Notes under the pieces: model-generated
Database searches by the model: none
What the model saw: only the letters and a program-made list of their open reading frames with translations
Told to the model about the DNA's origin: nothing
Assembly (NCBI RefSeq): GCF_000758705.1
Contig: NZ_CP009287.1
Coordinates: 310,001-374,000 of the forward strand
Direction: 5' to 3'
From: Paenibacillus graminis
GTDB lineage: Bacteria; Bacillota; Bacilli; Paenibacillales; Paenibacillaceae
DNA length: 64,000 nt
In this document: positions 38,701 through 46,731 of the stretch, in pieces
Layout: each line of letters begins with the position of its first letter
Position numbering within the stretch: the stretch's first letter is position 1
Translations under genes and position numbers: made by a program

Positions 38701-39229
38701 GCTTACCGGTCTGGAGTATGGCCTGCACCGGATTGAGATCAAAGGGACTAACGGGCTGGTGATGGTCCATGGGTTCGAGTTTGAGAGCTATGAATCCACA
38801 CTTCCTGCCCCGCTTCCGGACCTGACCGTTACAGATATCGGCTGGAACATCGTTAATAGCGACGGCACTCCATCTTCGCACACCACTCCGCAGCTTGGTG
38901 ATTCCTTAATTTTCTGGGCTAAGGTAAAAAACATTGGAGTGCGCCCAACGCCGCTGAACACCTCTACAGGACTTGGTCAAATAACAGGCGGCGCTTTTTC
39001 CGTCAATGGCGGAGTGGTCTCGTGGACGGATACGAACAACACCGTGATCCAGCCGGGAGAAGAGATTACCCTGACCGCCAACAGCAGTGCCCAAGGCACG
39101 CCAAGGTGGACAGTTCCCACCATCGGCGAATTCACCATCGGCTTCTTCGTGAACGATATCTGGCGGTATGAGGAGATGAACAAGGAGAACAATAAATGGA
39201 GTGAGACGCTGAGCATCGGTTTGGACTGA
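35708..39229 (+). CDS. Large secreted multi-domain glycoside hydrolase-like protein
   Basis: A 1173-residue exported protein. A signal peptide (MIKKTAVLLTLLCVLMTVLM) is followed by a beta-sandwich (about 60-230) and a barrel-like domain (about 240-560). The latter contains YAESGNEPGLF with Glu365 in an N-E-P motif, the acid/base signature of clan GH-A, and AMSETGSN with Glu471 as a possible nucleophile. Then come a fibronectin type III domain (TSPAAVAVSHEQVKVTWNAA), a CBM35/CBM6-like module (FEAEATSFAPPLKIGYYSIA), another beta module and a CARDB-like C-terminus (LPDLTVTDIGWNIVNSDGTP). The GTG start has GAGGG seven bases ahead; an ATG two codons later is possible. The exact enzyme family is not recognised. 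Confidence 0.75.
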   Translation: MRMIKKTAVLLTLLCVLMTVLMPGGRIVSADPPSKSGVGREISKTAKSEDLVTPPDFEAPLPLTATTATCECEPSGLLWQVGEPDNSSAEFTVYNNVYSNLTLPLPADSWNTVSKGMKADVNPAMSLTFDLTAVPQYGVEFSFKVIDASTAIPQLAVFTNGLMSGLIQITGLNNGEASLENTWKQTYRLYIPKEQLHTGQNELELVVDRGLYADPQAPGYDGDRYLWFEWDYFKLKSRHQQADEPIHGRYVHLGTTLAAATFKYDENAIRHLAPMTKWMGIAYSGNWMRASFWSDTSAGWDPQGRNYLETLRDLNLEPMVNIIGGNWKNNADLVGGTISTALRSYYSAFVSKFGDLYQYAESGNEPGLFRWSQQSVLAIHELMDQERQTNNQPYLKIVAPGWAYWPYNGIPDGWERDAAQREEIEALSDVTNGHSYGGTGVQPLPGGSLYENLQVYGEADEGFGKEMAMSETGSNDNHSDNTKYGTYAYRFASAFDRELRGDIGYVDHIMQHAAFFNDGTEFGLFDSGINWNTHRFEDTAAVAANSNEPGETRLKTFRRLAAAYATHGRPLSYEIMNPSDLSGKKAYFRAVDTSALDTSEIGASADKILLNFVNFETQPVTMQVRVTMPEGGEYAGERFGPGDTYAAAHSNLQLTATPDLTLTVTLGAGETVQYILDERETESPAAPTSPAAVAVSHEQVKVTWNAATDNDSVVSYNVYRDGGTEPVMTIPGRITFYNDYTVAPETSYSYRVQAVDDSGNVSPLTAAVSATTLPMPITPHVAGDPTKFEAEATSFAPPLKIGYYSIASGGRVVEQTHAGGLTVQGFYSENGGSYTLTIAYASNQESKKNILINGKKQSTVTLPSTGSWTSNFTAKQYGITLQPGYNMISFTSAGNGANLDYFKLEEGAYVPVSAWYPVEHDHPYIDYTGFTTASNSVSHVTYAPDATAMFNFKGIGVRWRSDVKSDMGSADVYVDGQYKETVVIPQAGLEGDNKIVYELTGLEYGLHRIEIKGTNGLVMVHGFEFESYESTLPAPLPDLTVTDIGWNIVNSDGTPSSHTTPQLGDSLIFWAKVKNIGVRPTPLNTSTGLGQITGGAFSVNGGVVSWTDTNNTVIQPGEEITLTANSSAQGTPRWTVPTIGEFTIGFFVNDIWRYEEMNKENNKWSETLSIGLD

Positions 39230-39267
39230 GTGAGCTTGGGTCTGAAGCGCATAAGTCTGCAATAGCG

Positions 39268-39303
39268 TCCCGCCGCCCTGTGAAGTGTGGCGGCGGGGAT
39301 TTA
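39268..39303 (+). terminator. Terminator after the secreted hydrolase gene
   Basis: CCCGCCGCC (39269-39277) and GGCGGCGGG (39289-39297) pair perfectly; the tail GATTTAC is only weakly T-rich. Confidence 0.65.
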
Positions 39304-39343
39304 CATAGGGGACAGTCAACGGATGGCGTTTCCCCATTCTAAT

Positions 39344-39414
39344 GTGTTTCCTGCAACAGAATTTGATCCCAAGGGGTCAAAATTGGATTTGATTGCACTT
39401 TGTGCAGCAGTTTT
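39344..39414. repeat. Second intergenic repeat family, copy 1 (two units)
   Basis: Units TGTGTTTCCTGCAACAGAAT (from 39344) and TTGCACTTTGTGCAGCAG (within 39391-39414) are related to each other and to three units at 60404-60533. Unit starts are 47 bases apart. The core TGCACTTTGTGCA is itself a palindrome. Confidence 0.7.
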
Positions 39415-39454
39415 GGGCAGCGAAAGCTTCCCGTGCCTTTACAATTTGGTGGGG

Positions 39455-39578
39455 AGCGCTCTCCGCACACAGCAAGCCCGGGAGCACAACGCCCCCGCCC
39501 CTGCCAGCCATCCGGGTGTCCAGAGGGCCGGGGCCCTTGGAGTCCCCCTTGGCTAAGGGGGATTCAGGGGGATCGAAA
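39455..39578. repeat. GC-rich direct repeat, left copy
   Basis: A 124-base stretch beginning AGCGCTCTCCGCACACAGCA and ending GGGGGATCGAAA is repeated with about 94% identity by eye at 39787-39908. Its right half contains self-complementary parts (GGGCCGGGGCCC; CCCCCTTGGCTAAGGGGG) that would fold into hairpins. Confidence 0.9.
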
Positions 39579-39591
39579 ATCCAATAGGATT

Positions 39592-39661
39592 TCGAACTTT
39601 TATTATAGATGACCTTATTTAGTCACTGCCGTCTTCCGGCTACACTTAAGACAGTGAAGAG
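39592..39661 (+). promoter_or_regulatory. Promoter module 2, upstream of the GH3/GH105 operon
   Basis: The module matches that at 31906-31977: TCGAACTTTTATTATAGATG, then CCTTATTTAG, GCCGT, TCCGGCTACACTTAA. The -10 TACACT (39641-39646) is 17 bases from TTTAGT (39618-39623). The transcript would have a leader of about 300 bases that includes the second GC-rich repeat copy before the GH3 start. Confidence 0.7.
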
Positions 39662-39786
39662 ATGCCGCACTGCATGATCTGAGTATGGAGATGTCTGGTC
39701 TTTTTCTGAAAGGGTTAGGGGCAGCGCAGCGTACCCTTGTTTTTTGCAGCAGGCGGACAACAGCCAAAGCGTCCCCGCAGGGGTGA

Positions 39787-39908
39787 AGCGCTCTCCGCAC
39801 ACAGCAGCCGGGAGCACAACACCCCCGCCCCCGCCAGCTATCCGGGTGTCCAGAGGGCCGGGGCCCTTGGGGTCCCCCTTGGCTAAGGGGGATTTAGGGG
39901 GATCGAAA
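39787..39908. repeat. GC-rich direct repeat, right copy
   Basis: Second copy of the 39455-39578 sequence, 122 bases long, followed by an extra partial copy of its tail (TTTAGGGGGATCGAAAA at about 39914-39930). It sits between promoter module 2 and the GH3 ribosome site. Confidence 0.9.
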
Positions 39909-39950
39909 TGCCTTTAGGGGGATCGAAAACTTATCGGGAGGAAATCACAC

Positions 39951-41678
39951 ATGCAAAGGGCGCTGACAAGGGAAGAGCAGGATTGGATAGAGCATACGCT
40001 CGCGTCCATGAGCCTGCGGGAAAAGATTGGGCAAACGATGCAGGATCATGCGGGTCGGCTGCCCTTCAAGGGCAATGACGAGGCGGCGCTTGCGGCATAT
40101 TTGAAAACGTATCCGGTAGGCAGCTTTTTTATCGGCGGAGAGGTCATTCAGAAGGCAGCGGGCAAGGCAGAGGAGTACCGGGATTGGGCGGAGCAGCTGC
40201 AGCGGATCAGCAAATATCCGCTGCTGTTCTCCGGTGATCTGGAGTTCGGCGCGGGGTCGGCGGTGAAGAGCCTGACCGCGTTCCCGCCGCTCCTTGGGCT
40301 CGCTGCTGCCGACGATGAGGCTCTGGCCTATGAATACGGCAAATTTACAGCAATGGAAGGGCGGGCTGCGGGTTTCACCTGGGCGCTGGCACCCGGCACA
40401 GATCTTTTGCTGAACTGGATGAATCCTGTAATTACCACGCGCTGCCTGGGGGATGACGCCAAACGGGCGGCCAGACTGGCGGGCGCAGTCATGCGGGGGA
40501 TGCAGGACCATGGCCTGGCGGCATGTGCCAAGCATTTTCCGGGAGACGGGGTGGACTATCGGGACCAGCATATTGTCACCACTATTAACGGCTTGTCTGA
40601 GGAAGAGTGGTTCGCCACTTACGGGCAAGTGTCGCAGCATATGATCGATCAGGGTGTCCTGTCGTATATGACCGGACATATTGCCCTTCCTTGGCTGGAA
40701 GGGAATGTGCAGGGAGAGATTCCTGTGCCGGCAACGGTGTCGGCGCGCATTACCACGGAGCTGCTGCGGGGGCGTATGGGTTTTGAGGGCGTGGTGCTGT
40801 CAGATGCGCTGGACATGGGCGGATTCCTGGCCTGGGGCGGTTATGAGAAGCGGATGGTGGACTGCTTCAACAGCGGAACGGATGTGCTGCTGTGGCCGGG
40901 TGTGGATTATTTCGAGGTTATGGAGCAGGCAGTCAGGGAAGGGACCGTCCGTATGGAAAGGCTGGATGCCAGTGTCCGCCGGGTGCTGGAGCTGAAGGCC
41001 CTGCTTGGGGTACACCGGGTGGATCAGAAAGGCCGGGACCCGCAAGCGGTTCCGCTGCTGAACGACCGGTTGCCGCCGAAGCTTGACCTGGAAGCCAGAC
41101 AGCTGAGCCGGACGATTGCGGAGCGCTGCATTACACTTGTCCGCAATCGTGGCGATATCCTGCCGCTTAACCCGCAGACCACCCGCCGGGTGCTGGTGAT
41201 TCTGCTGAACAAGGTGACGGAAGGCCGCAAGTATGAGCGGATGAATGTCTTTGTGGAGCTATTACGGGCGAGAGGGTTACAGGTGGATATCCTCGATGAA
41301 TTTGAGCCGCTGAGCACACTGCGCAAATGGGAGCTGTCGGGGATTCGCTGGGATGCTGCGTTTGCGCCTTATTTTCTGCCACTGCACGGCATGATGAATA
41401 CAGCCCGGCCGGTGGGCGAGGCGGCCAAAGCGATCTGGGCGATGCAGCATGCGGAGACCATCCGTCCGATTGGAATTTCTTTTGCCACGCCATATTTGCT
41501 GCAGGATATGCCGTTTCTGGATGCGCTAATTAATGCCTATTCACTGCATGAAGAGACGGTGGAGCTTACGGTTAAAGCGCTGTTCGGAGAGGTGCCCTTT
41601 CAGGGGCAGTCTCCGGTGAAGGCGGACCCGCAGGACGGTTCTTTGGATTTAAGGGGGCTTCATCATCATGAACACTGA
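39951..41678 (+). CDS. Glycoside hydrolase family 3 protein
   Basis: A 575-residue protein with no signal peptide, so probably cytoplasmic. The GH3 barrel is clear: LREKIGQTMQDHAGRL, GSFFIGGEV, and KHFPGDGVDYRDQH with His195, the motif of beta-N-acetylhexosaminidase/NagZ-type enzymes. LSDALDMGGF carries the likely nucleophile Asp285. A C-terminal alpha/beta domain follows. It removes terminal sugars from oligosaccharides imported by the upstream transporter. The next gene starts 11 bases before its stop. The KHFPGDG motif suggests an N-acetylglucosaminidase, though the pectin-like context argues for another beta-glycoside; both are open. Confidence 0.87.
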   Translation: MQRALTREEQDWIEHTLASMSLREKIGQTMQDHAGRLPFKGNDEAALAAYLKTYPVGSFFIGGEVIQKAAGKAEEYRDWAEQLQRISKYPLLFSGDLEFGAGSAVKSLTAFPPLLGLAAADDEALAYEYGKFTAMEGRAAGFTWALAPGTDLLLNWMNPVITTRCLGDDAKRAARLAGAVMRGMQDHGLAACAKHFPGDGVDYRDQHIVTTINGLSEEEWFATYGQVSQHMIDQGVLSYMTGHIALPWLEGNVQGEIPVPATVSARITTELLRGRMGFEGVVLSDALDMGGFLAWGGYEKRMVDCFNSGTDVLLWPGVDYFEVMEQAVREGTVRMERLDASVRRVLELKALLGVHRVDQKGRDPQAVPLLNDRLPPKLDLEARQLSRTIAERCITLVRNRGDILPLNPQTTRRVLVILLNKVTEGRKYERMNVFVELLRARGLQVDILDEFEPLSTLRKWELSGIRWDAAFAPYFLPLHGMMNTARPVGEAAKAIWAMQHAETIRPIGISFATPYLLQDMPFLDALINAYSLHEETVELTVKALFGEVPFQGQSPVKADPQDGSLDLRGLHHHEH

Positions 41679-42741
41679 GCGGAAGCTTGCGGAGACGCTG
41701 GATGTAATGTTTCAATACATGATTTTGGAGGAGCATAAGGGACACTGGGGAATGGACATCGATCACTGGGATTGGGTGCCGGGGGTCGGCGTGATTTCGT
41801 TGATGGAGTACGGCACAGCCAGCGGACGGAGGGAAGTTCTGGATTATCTGCTGCAGTGGGTGAACCGTAATAAGCACAAGGCCGAAGGGGCAAAAGTGAT
41901 CAATTCATTGGCACCCTTTGCGCTTTTTCCAGAGCTGTACCGCCAGACAAAGGACCCATGGTTTCTGCAAAAGGCCATGTCCACCGCCGATTGGATGCTG
42001 AACACTGCTCCGGTCACGCGTGAAGGCGCATTGGAGCATACCGTAACAGAAAATGTGGATTTCCCGGAGCAGGTATGGGCGGATACAGTCTATATGGCTG
42101 TTTTGTTCCTGGCGCGCCTGGGTGGACTGACTGGAGAATCCAGGCTGGCGGATGCTGCAGTCCAACAGGCGCTGCTGCATCTGCAATTGCTGCAGGACCC
42201 GGAGTCGGGACTGTTGTACCACGGCTGGAACAGCCGGGAGAAGAATCATATGTCGGCTGTCCATTGGGCGCGTGCCAATGCATGGATTACCCTGACGGTT
42301 CCCCAGATCATAGCGGAGGTTAGAGGTTTGGCTGCAATACCGGAAGAGCTGCGGAGCCGGTACTGCTCGCTTGCCGCAGGCCTGCGGTCCTGCCAGGCGG
42401 GGAATGGGTTATGGCATACGGTTTTGAACAGACCGGATTTTGTTCAGGAGACTTCAGGCAGTGCGGGAATAGCCTGCGGGTTCTTCAAAGGCGTGGAGCA
42501 GGGCCTGCTGGATTCCTCTTTTCTGGAGGGTGCCCGGCAAACCGTTCAAGGCATTCTTCCGCTCATCGCGGAGAACGGAGAAGTGCAAGGGGTGTCCGGC
42601 GGGACGCCTGTCATGCCCTCGGCAGATGCTTACAATACCATCGAAACCTACCCTACGCTGTATGGACAGGGGCTGGTGATGCAGCTGTTCACGCACGCGC
42701 CGGATCTGTTATCGGGTACACATCCGGCATGGAAAGTGTGA
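41668..42741 (+). CDS. Unsaturated glucuronyl/rhamnogalacturonyl hydrolase, family GH105
   Basis: A 357-residue (alpha/alpha)6-barrel enzyme of the YteR/YesR family, which hydrates the 4,5-unsaturated uronic acid left by polysaccharide lyases. The catalytic aspartate is probably Asp139 in VWADTVYMAVLFLARLG; other signatures are WDWVPGVGVISLMEY, GLLYHGW, WARANAW and SADAYNTIETY. No signal peptide is seen, so it acts inside the cell on imported oligosaccharides. It overlaps the GH3 gene by 11 bases, indicating coupled synthesis. This gene is the best evidence that the locus targets pectin-like or other lyase-cleaved polysaccharides. Confidence 0.9.
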   Translation: MNTERKLAETLDVMFQYMILEEHKGHWGMDIDHWDWVPGVGVISLMEYGTASGRREVLDYLLQWVNRNKHKAEGAKVINSLAPFALFPELYRQTKDPWFLQKAMSTADWMLNTAPVTREGALEHTVTENVDFPEQVWADTVYMAVLFLARLGGLTGESRLADAAVQQALLHLQLLQDPESGLLYHGWNSREKNHMSAVHWARANAWITLTVPQIIAEVRGLAAIPEELRSRYCSLAAGLRSCQAGNGLWHTVLNRPDFVQETSGSAGIACGFFKGVEQGLLDSSFLEGARQTVQGILPLIAENGEVQGVSGGTPVMPSADAYNTIETYPTLYGQGLVMQLFTHAPDLLSGTHPAWKV

Positions 42742-42783
42742 TTTGAGTCTGAGTCCCCTTACCTTGAGGAAAGGAAGATCATC

Positions 42784-44502
42784 GTGAAGAAAACGGCCGA
42801 ACAGCTAAATAAGCATGAAGCCATAGATCATCAGCGGATGCTGATCCGCAAAATACAGTCGCTCGGTTCCCGCTATAACCCGGAGCTCCGCATGCTTCAG
42901 TCGCCGTTCAGCAGTCCGGGTTATCATACCGCGCTGCGGGATGTCGAATTCATCCATTCCACCCGGGATTCGCTCTCGTATGCGCTCGGACTGCTGGATA
43001 CGGAGCTTGCAGAGTTTGAGCTGCGGGCCTTCGAGATTATCGGCCAGGTGGTGTCTCTTCAGGATACTGACCGCAGTCAGGATACCTTTGGGATCTGGTC
43101 CTGGTTCTACGAAGAACCGCTGGCACAAATGGCGCCGCCCGACTGGAACTGGGCGGACTTCTGCGGCAGCCGCCTGGTTCAGGCCCTCAAGCGCCATGGG
43201 AACAGGTTCCCCGAGGCTCTGCGCAAGGCCGTTGCCGATTCCATTGGCTATGCCTGCGAGGCCATTATCAAACGGAATGTCGGGCCGGATTACACTAATA
43301 TTGCGATTCTGGGGGCCTTCGTTACGAGAATTGCAGGAGAGCAGCTGGAGCGTAGGGATTTCGCGGACTATGGATTAAAGCGTCTGCAGAAGCTGTATGA
43401 GTATACGATGAAACGCGGTGCCTTTCAGGAATACAACAGCCCGGTCTATACGTATATCGCCATCCTGGAGTTGTCCAAGCTGCATTCCGAAACCATGGAC
43501 GACAAGGTGCGCGGGCTCACCAGAGAGTTGATTGATCTTACCTGGAGGACGGTGGCCGGTTATTACCACCCGGCGACCAGGCAGTGGTCCGGCCCTCATT
43601 CCCGCTCCTATGAGACACTCTTGAATAAGCAAAGCAAGGCTTTTTTGCAGGTTGCCACCCGGGGTGCAGTGATGTTTTTTGGCTGGGAAGAGCTGCCGTA
43701 CGAAGAAGAATGGTACAAAAGCGGCTTCGAATGTCCGGCAACCTGCCTGGAGGCCTTCCGCGTTCCGCGTACACAAGAAATCAGGCAGCTCTATGCAGGA
43801 GATGAGACGGATGGCACCGGCAACTGGGCCGTTACTTATATGACCCCCCAGATCAGCATCGGGTCTTTTACAAATAGTGATCTGTGGAATCAGAGGCGGC
43901 CGCTGCTGGTCTATGCGGATAACAACGGCCTCCCTGCTTATATACAGCTCCGCTGCCTGCACGATGGCTATGACTTTTGCTCGGCCCGCTTCAAGTCGAA
44001 GCAGGAACAGGGGCAGGTGCTGTTCGGCATTGACTTCATCACAGACGGGGGGGATACCCATCCCAATCTGGATCTTACAGGCGGCGCAATCGAGGCTGGA
44101 GATTTACGGCTGCGGCTGGAAATTGGAGGCCAGCTCGAGGGAGTGGTTGCCGAGTCTACGGAAGCAGGGGCTTCCATTCGGATCGGAGAGGCGCACTGTG
44201 TGCTCACGACATGGTTTGCGGCGTTTACCGGGCACGCAGGTAGGGGCCGTGACTGGACCTGGGAGGTTCAGGAGACGGGGGACCGGATTCTGGTGGAACT
44301 GATTCTGTACACCGGCCCGCGCAAACGCATAGACCTTCATGCCCTTCAGCAAGCGGCAATGGTTTTTTCTCTGGATATGGAGCAGGCGCCGGGAGGCCCC
44401 GGTCCGCAAATAGAGGTGACAGAGGGCAAGCTGCGGGTGAGCGCCAGCGGGGAAGAGGCGGAAGCCTTCTCGCTTCGTCTGCGTCCTGGTCAAGCGGAGT
44501 AG
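42784..44502 (+). CDS. Uncharacterised large protein, possible toroid/beta-sandwich polysaccharide enzyme
   Basis: A 572-residue protein with no signal peptide. Residues about 60-330 are helical with repeated aromatic-rich helices (FGIWSWFYEEPLAQM, FQEYNSPVYTYIAILELSKL, HSRSYETLL), and 350-565 are beta-rich. This layout resembles alpha-toroid plus beta-sandwich polysaccharide lyases such as heparinase II/III-type enzymes, but no diagnostic motif is recognised. It lies 42 bases after the GH105 gene and ends before a terminator, so it is the third gene of that operon and probably processes the same oligosaccharide. The GTG start has GAGGAAAGGA upstream. Confidence 0.7.
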   Translation: MKKTAEQLNKHEAIDHQRMLIRKIQSLGSRYNPELRMLQSPFSSPGYHTALRDVEFIHSTRDSLSYALGLLDTELAEFELRAFEIIGQVVSLQDTDRSQDTFGIWSWFYEEPLAQMAPPDWNWADFCGSRLVQALKRHGNRFPEALRKAVADSIGYACEAIIKRNVGPDYTNIAILGAFVTRIAGEQLERRDFADYGLKRLQKLYEYTMKRGAFQEYNSPVYTYIAILELSKLHSETMDDKVRGLTRELIDLTWRTVAGYYHPATRQWSGPHSRSYETLLNKQSKAFLQVATRGAVMFFGWEELPYEEEWYKSGFECPATCLEAFRVPRTQEIRQLYAGDETDGTGNWAVTYMTPQISIGSFTNSDLWNQRRPLLVYADNNGLPAYIQLRCLHDGYDFCSARFKSKQEQGQVLFGIDFITDGGDTHPNLDLTGGAIEAGDLRLRLEIGGQLEGVVAESTEAGASIRIGEAHCVLTTWFAAFTGHAGRGRDWTWEVQETGDRILVELILYTGPRKRIDLHALQQAAMVFSLDMEQAPGGPGPQIEVTEGKLRVSASGEEAEAFSLRLRPGQAE

Positions 44503-44547
44503 AACTGCTGCCGCGTGCAGTCGTCGCAAAAAGAATAAAGCAGTAAA

Positions 44548-44577
44548 AGAAGGCCGGGAGTTCCCCCGGCCTTCTTT
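44548..44577 (+). terminator. Terminator after the GH3-GH105 operon
   Basis: AGAAGGCCGGG (44548-44558) and CCCGGCCTTCT (44565-44575) pair perfectly, extended outward by GCAG/CTGC, with T residues at the 3' side. Confidence 0.88.
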
Positions 44578-44712
44578 GCTGCTTCCAGATAGATGGACAA
44601 GTATAAATTTGGGCCGGGGCAACGGGGGATTCAAGCGTGCTCTCTCCACTTATTCATTCTCTAATAAGAACACAGAAGAGGAAGAGGGATGATGGGAGCA
44701 TTAATAGAAAGT

Positions 44713-44897
44713 GAGGTGGAATTAGTACACTTAAATGGACGCATGAGCTTCTTTTAGAACGGTTAGTGGGAAAAAGTAAAGTTAATTTAAGTGGATTCCC
44801 CTCAAAGGGCACGGTTCGCTAGGATTAAATATCCTTTTTCCAACTAACGCTAGAATAGAAGTGGCATGGGGAGGAATTAAGTGTACTTTTTCCAATT
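44713..44897. repeat. Structured four-unit repeat element, copy D
   Basis: Forward units at 44713-44736 (GGTGGAATTAGTACACTTAA) and 44763-44786 (TTAGTGGGAAAAAGTAAAG), reverse units at 44824-44847 and 44876-44897. Starts are 50, 61 and 52 bases apart; total 185 bp. The spacer between units 1 and 2 is partly complementary to that between units 3 and 4 (GCATG..CTTCT against its reverse). From 44898 to 45079 nothing further is recognised except a small imperfect hairpin (about 45030-45055). Confidence 0.87.
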
Positions 44898-45079
44898 GGG
44901 CTTGCCGTCAGGTCCCAGAATTGTGGAAAGTCTGGAGGGCCTTAGGCTCAGGTGGCGAGACCAACTACGTGACAGTGAGAGTCCACTACACGGTCACCAG
45001 GTAAAACAGAACCTATAGTCCATAACGGCTGCGCGTCCAGTGAAGGACGGCGCAACCCGTGTGTTCATTCTGTTCTCCC

Positions 45080-46351
45080 CTACTGAGAGATCACAACAAA
45101 ATCGCTTTTGAACCGCTCATAATCGGCGGCCCGGCATTCCAGCTTCAGGCGTGTGCCTTGTTCTTCATAGCTGATCTCCTGCACATCGGCATGGTCATTG
45201 AAGTAGGAAACCACGCTGCCGCGGTCGAACGGCACCAGTATTTCGCACTTGATATAATCATTGAAGACATGCTGCCGGACCAGGCCGATCAGCTCGGCGA
45301 TTCCGCGTTCCTGCTTAGCGGAGAGGGTGACGGTATTCTCCTTTACTACAGGATAAGGCAATTCCGTCAGGTCAGCTTTGTTATAAGCCTTAATGGCCGG
45401 GATTCCGTCCGCGCCCAGAGCCTTCAGGGTCTCCTCCGTAACAGCGATGTGCTGGCTGACCTGCGGATCGGAAATATCGGCTACATGAATCAGCAGGTCA
45501 GCCTCGGTAACTTCTTCGAGCGTAGAGCGGAACGCCTTGACCAGATGATGGGGCAGCTGGCTGACAAAACCGACCGTGTCGGTCAATAAAAAGGTTTTAC
45601 GGTCAGGAAGCTCAATGCTGCGCACTGAGGTTTCCAATGTGGCGAACAGCATATCCTTGGCCAGTACCCCTTTTTGAGATCCGGGATGGTAGGTTTCCAT
45701 TATGGTGTTCATTAAGCTGGACTTGCCGGTATTGGTATAGCCGACGAGACAGACCACAGGCACCTCGTTTTTGCGCCGCTGCTTGCGCTGGACCTGCCGC
45801 CGGGCTACTTGAGTCTGCAGCTCCAGCTGCAGCGCCGTGATGCGTTCCTCAATCCTGCGCCGGTCCAGCTCCAGCTTGGTTTCCCCGGCGCCGCGATTTT
45901 TCAGTCCAGCTCCGCCGCCTTGTCTGCCGAGGGACTCGCGCATTCCGGTCAGCCGGGGGAGCATGTACTGCAGCTGTGCCACCTCCACCTGGAGCTGGGC
46001 CTCCTTGGTCTTCGCACGTTCGGCAAATATATTCAGAATCAGCACGGTCCGGTCAATGACCTGACGGTCCAGCGCCGATTCCAGATTGCGGATCTGGGAA
46101 GGGGAAAGCTCATCATTAAAAATAACAATCGGCGCCTCCAGTGCTTCCAACAGGGCTTCCAGCTCCCCGATTTTGCCTGTACCGATATAATGCGACGGGT
46201 TAATGCGGCTGGATTTCTGGGTCAGCTCTCCGGCCACCTCAAGCTCACAGGCGGCCGCCAGATTGCGCAGCTCTTCCATGGAATAAGCGAAATCCTTGTC
46301 ATTCTGCAGCTGAACACCAACAATCACTGCCTTTTGCTGTGCGGTTTCCAT
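45080..46351 (-). CDS. hflX: GTPase HflX (ribosome-splitting factor)
   Basis: A 423-residue GTPase that rescues stalled or heat- and antibiotic-stressed ribosomes by splitting 70S particles. The N-terminal HflX domain (about 1-185) ends in the glycine-rich RQGGGAGLKNRGAGETKLEL. The GTPase domain has G1 GYTNTGKSS, G3 DTVGFVSQLP and G4 NKAD, followed by a C-terminal domain. The ATG at 46351 is used; a TTG four codons earlier directly abuts the GGAGG ribosome site. It is preceded by an unusually long leader with an upstream ORF and terminator, suggesting induction by translation-blocking drugs. Confidence 0.93.
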   Translation of the reverse strand: METAQQKAVIVGVQLQNDKDFAYSMEELRNLAAACELEVAGELTQKSSRINPSHYIGTGKIGELEALLEALEAPIVIFNDELSPSQIRNLESALDRQVIDRTVLILNIFAERAKTKEAQLQVEVAQLQYMLPRLTGMRESLGRQGGGAGLKNRGAGETKLELDRRRIEERITALQLELQTQVARRQVQRKQRRKNEVPVVCLVGYTNTGKSSLMNTIMETYHPGSQKGVLAKDMLFATLETSVRSIELPDRKTFLLTDTVGFVSQLPHHLVKAFRSTLEEVTEADLLIHVADISDPQVSQHIAVTEETLKALGADGIPAIKAYNKADLTELPYPVVKENTVTLSAKQERGIAELIGLVRQHVFNDYIKCEILVPFDRGSVVSYFNDHADVQEISYEEQGTRLKLECRAADYERFKSDFVVISQ

Positions 46352-46385
46352 ATATTCATTCAACCTCCATTAGTAAAATTGGACA

Positions 46386-46414
46386 TAAAAAAGCACAGGC
46401 GGTCTGCCTGTGCT
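46386..46414 (-). terminator. Intrinsic terminator just upstream of hflX
   Basis: On the minus strand AGCACAGGC (46414-46406) and GCCTGTGCT (46400-46392) pair perfectly around AGACC and run into six T. No gene upstream on this strand needs terminating, so it most likely attenuates hflX. Confidence 0.85.
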
Positions 46415-46731
46415 AACAGTATCAATAGAGGACAACAGAATAGGGCTGCCGGGGGAATCTGCATTCCCCCAGTCCCTTCGCCGGCATTTCCATAGCAACA
46501 ATGAATGTATGCCAAAATACAGCAGCCCTGCAGAACAGCAGCTGTTACGCCTGCCTGCGGGAGGGTTCATTGTTATTGCCGAATGGAGCTGCGAATATTC
46601 CTAAAGGCCGAGGCCGGCGGGCCCGATTTGTCCGCCGGACGGGTGGTTCAAGCTATGGGCTGCCTTCAAAAATAGATAGACCTATCCTGAGTCCTCTGCA
46701 CGGGGCAGAGCTTTAGCGCTATACAATTAGC

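Larger units (their letters stand above)
39230..39950. other. Intergenic region with two kinds of repeat and a promoter module
   Basis: This 721-base gap carries, in order, a terminator hairpin, a two-unit palindromic repeat (39344-39414), a 124-bp repeat copy, promoter module 2, and the second repeat copy just before the GH3 gene. Short open frames in it are products of GC-rich repeat sequence and are not called as genes. Confidence 0.7.

Noticed and set aside
39287..39612. Several 60-90 codon frames around 39.3-39.6 kb
   Set aside because: They arise in the GC-rich repeats, overlap one another in different frames and lack ribosome sites.
46370..46570. A 66-codon minus-strand frame inside the hflX leader
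   Set aside because: No ribosome site, cysteine- and proline-rich improbable sequence, and it runs through the terminator stem.
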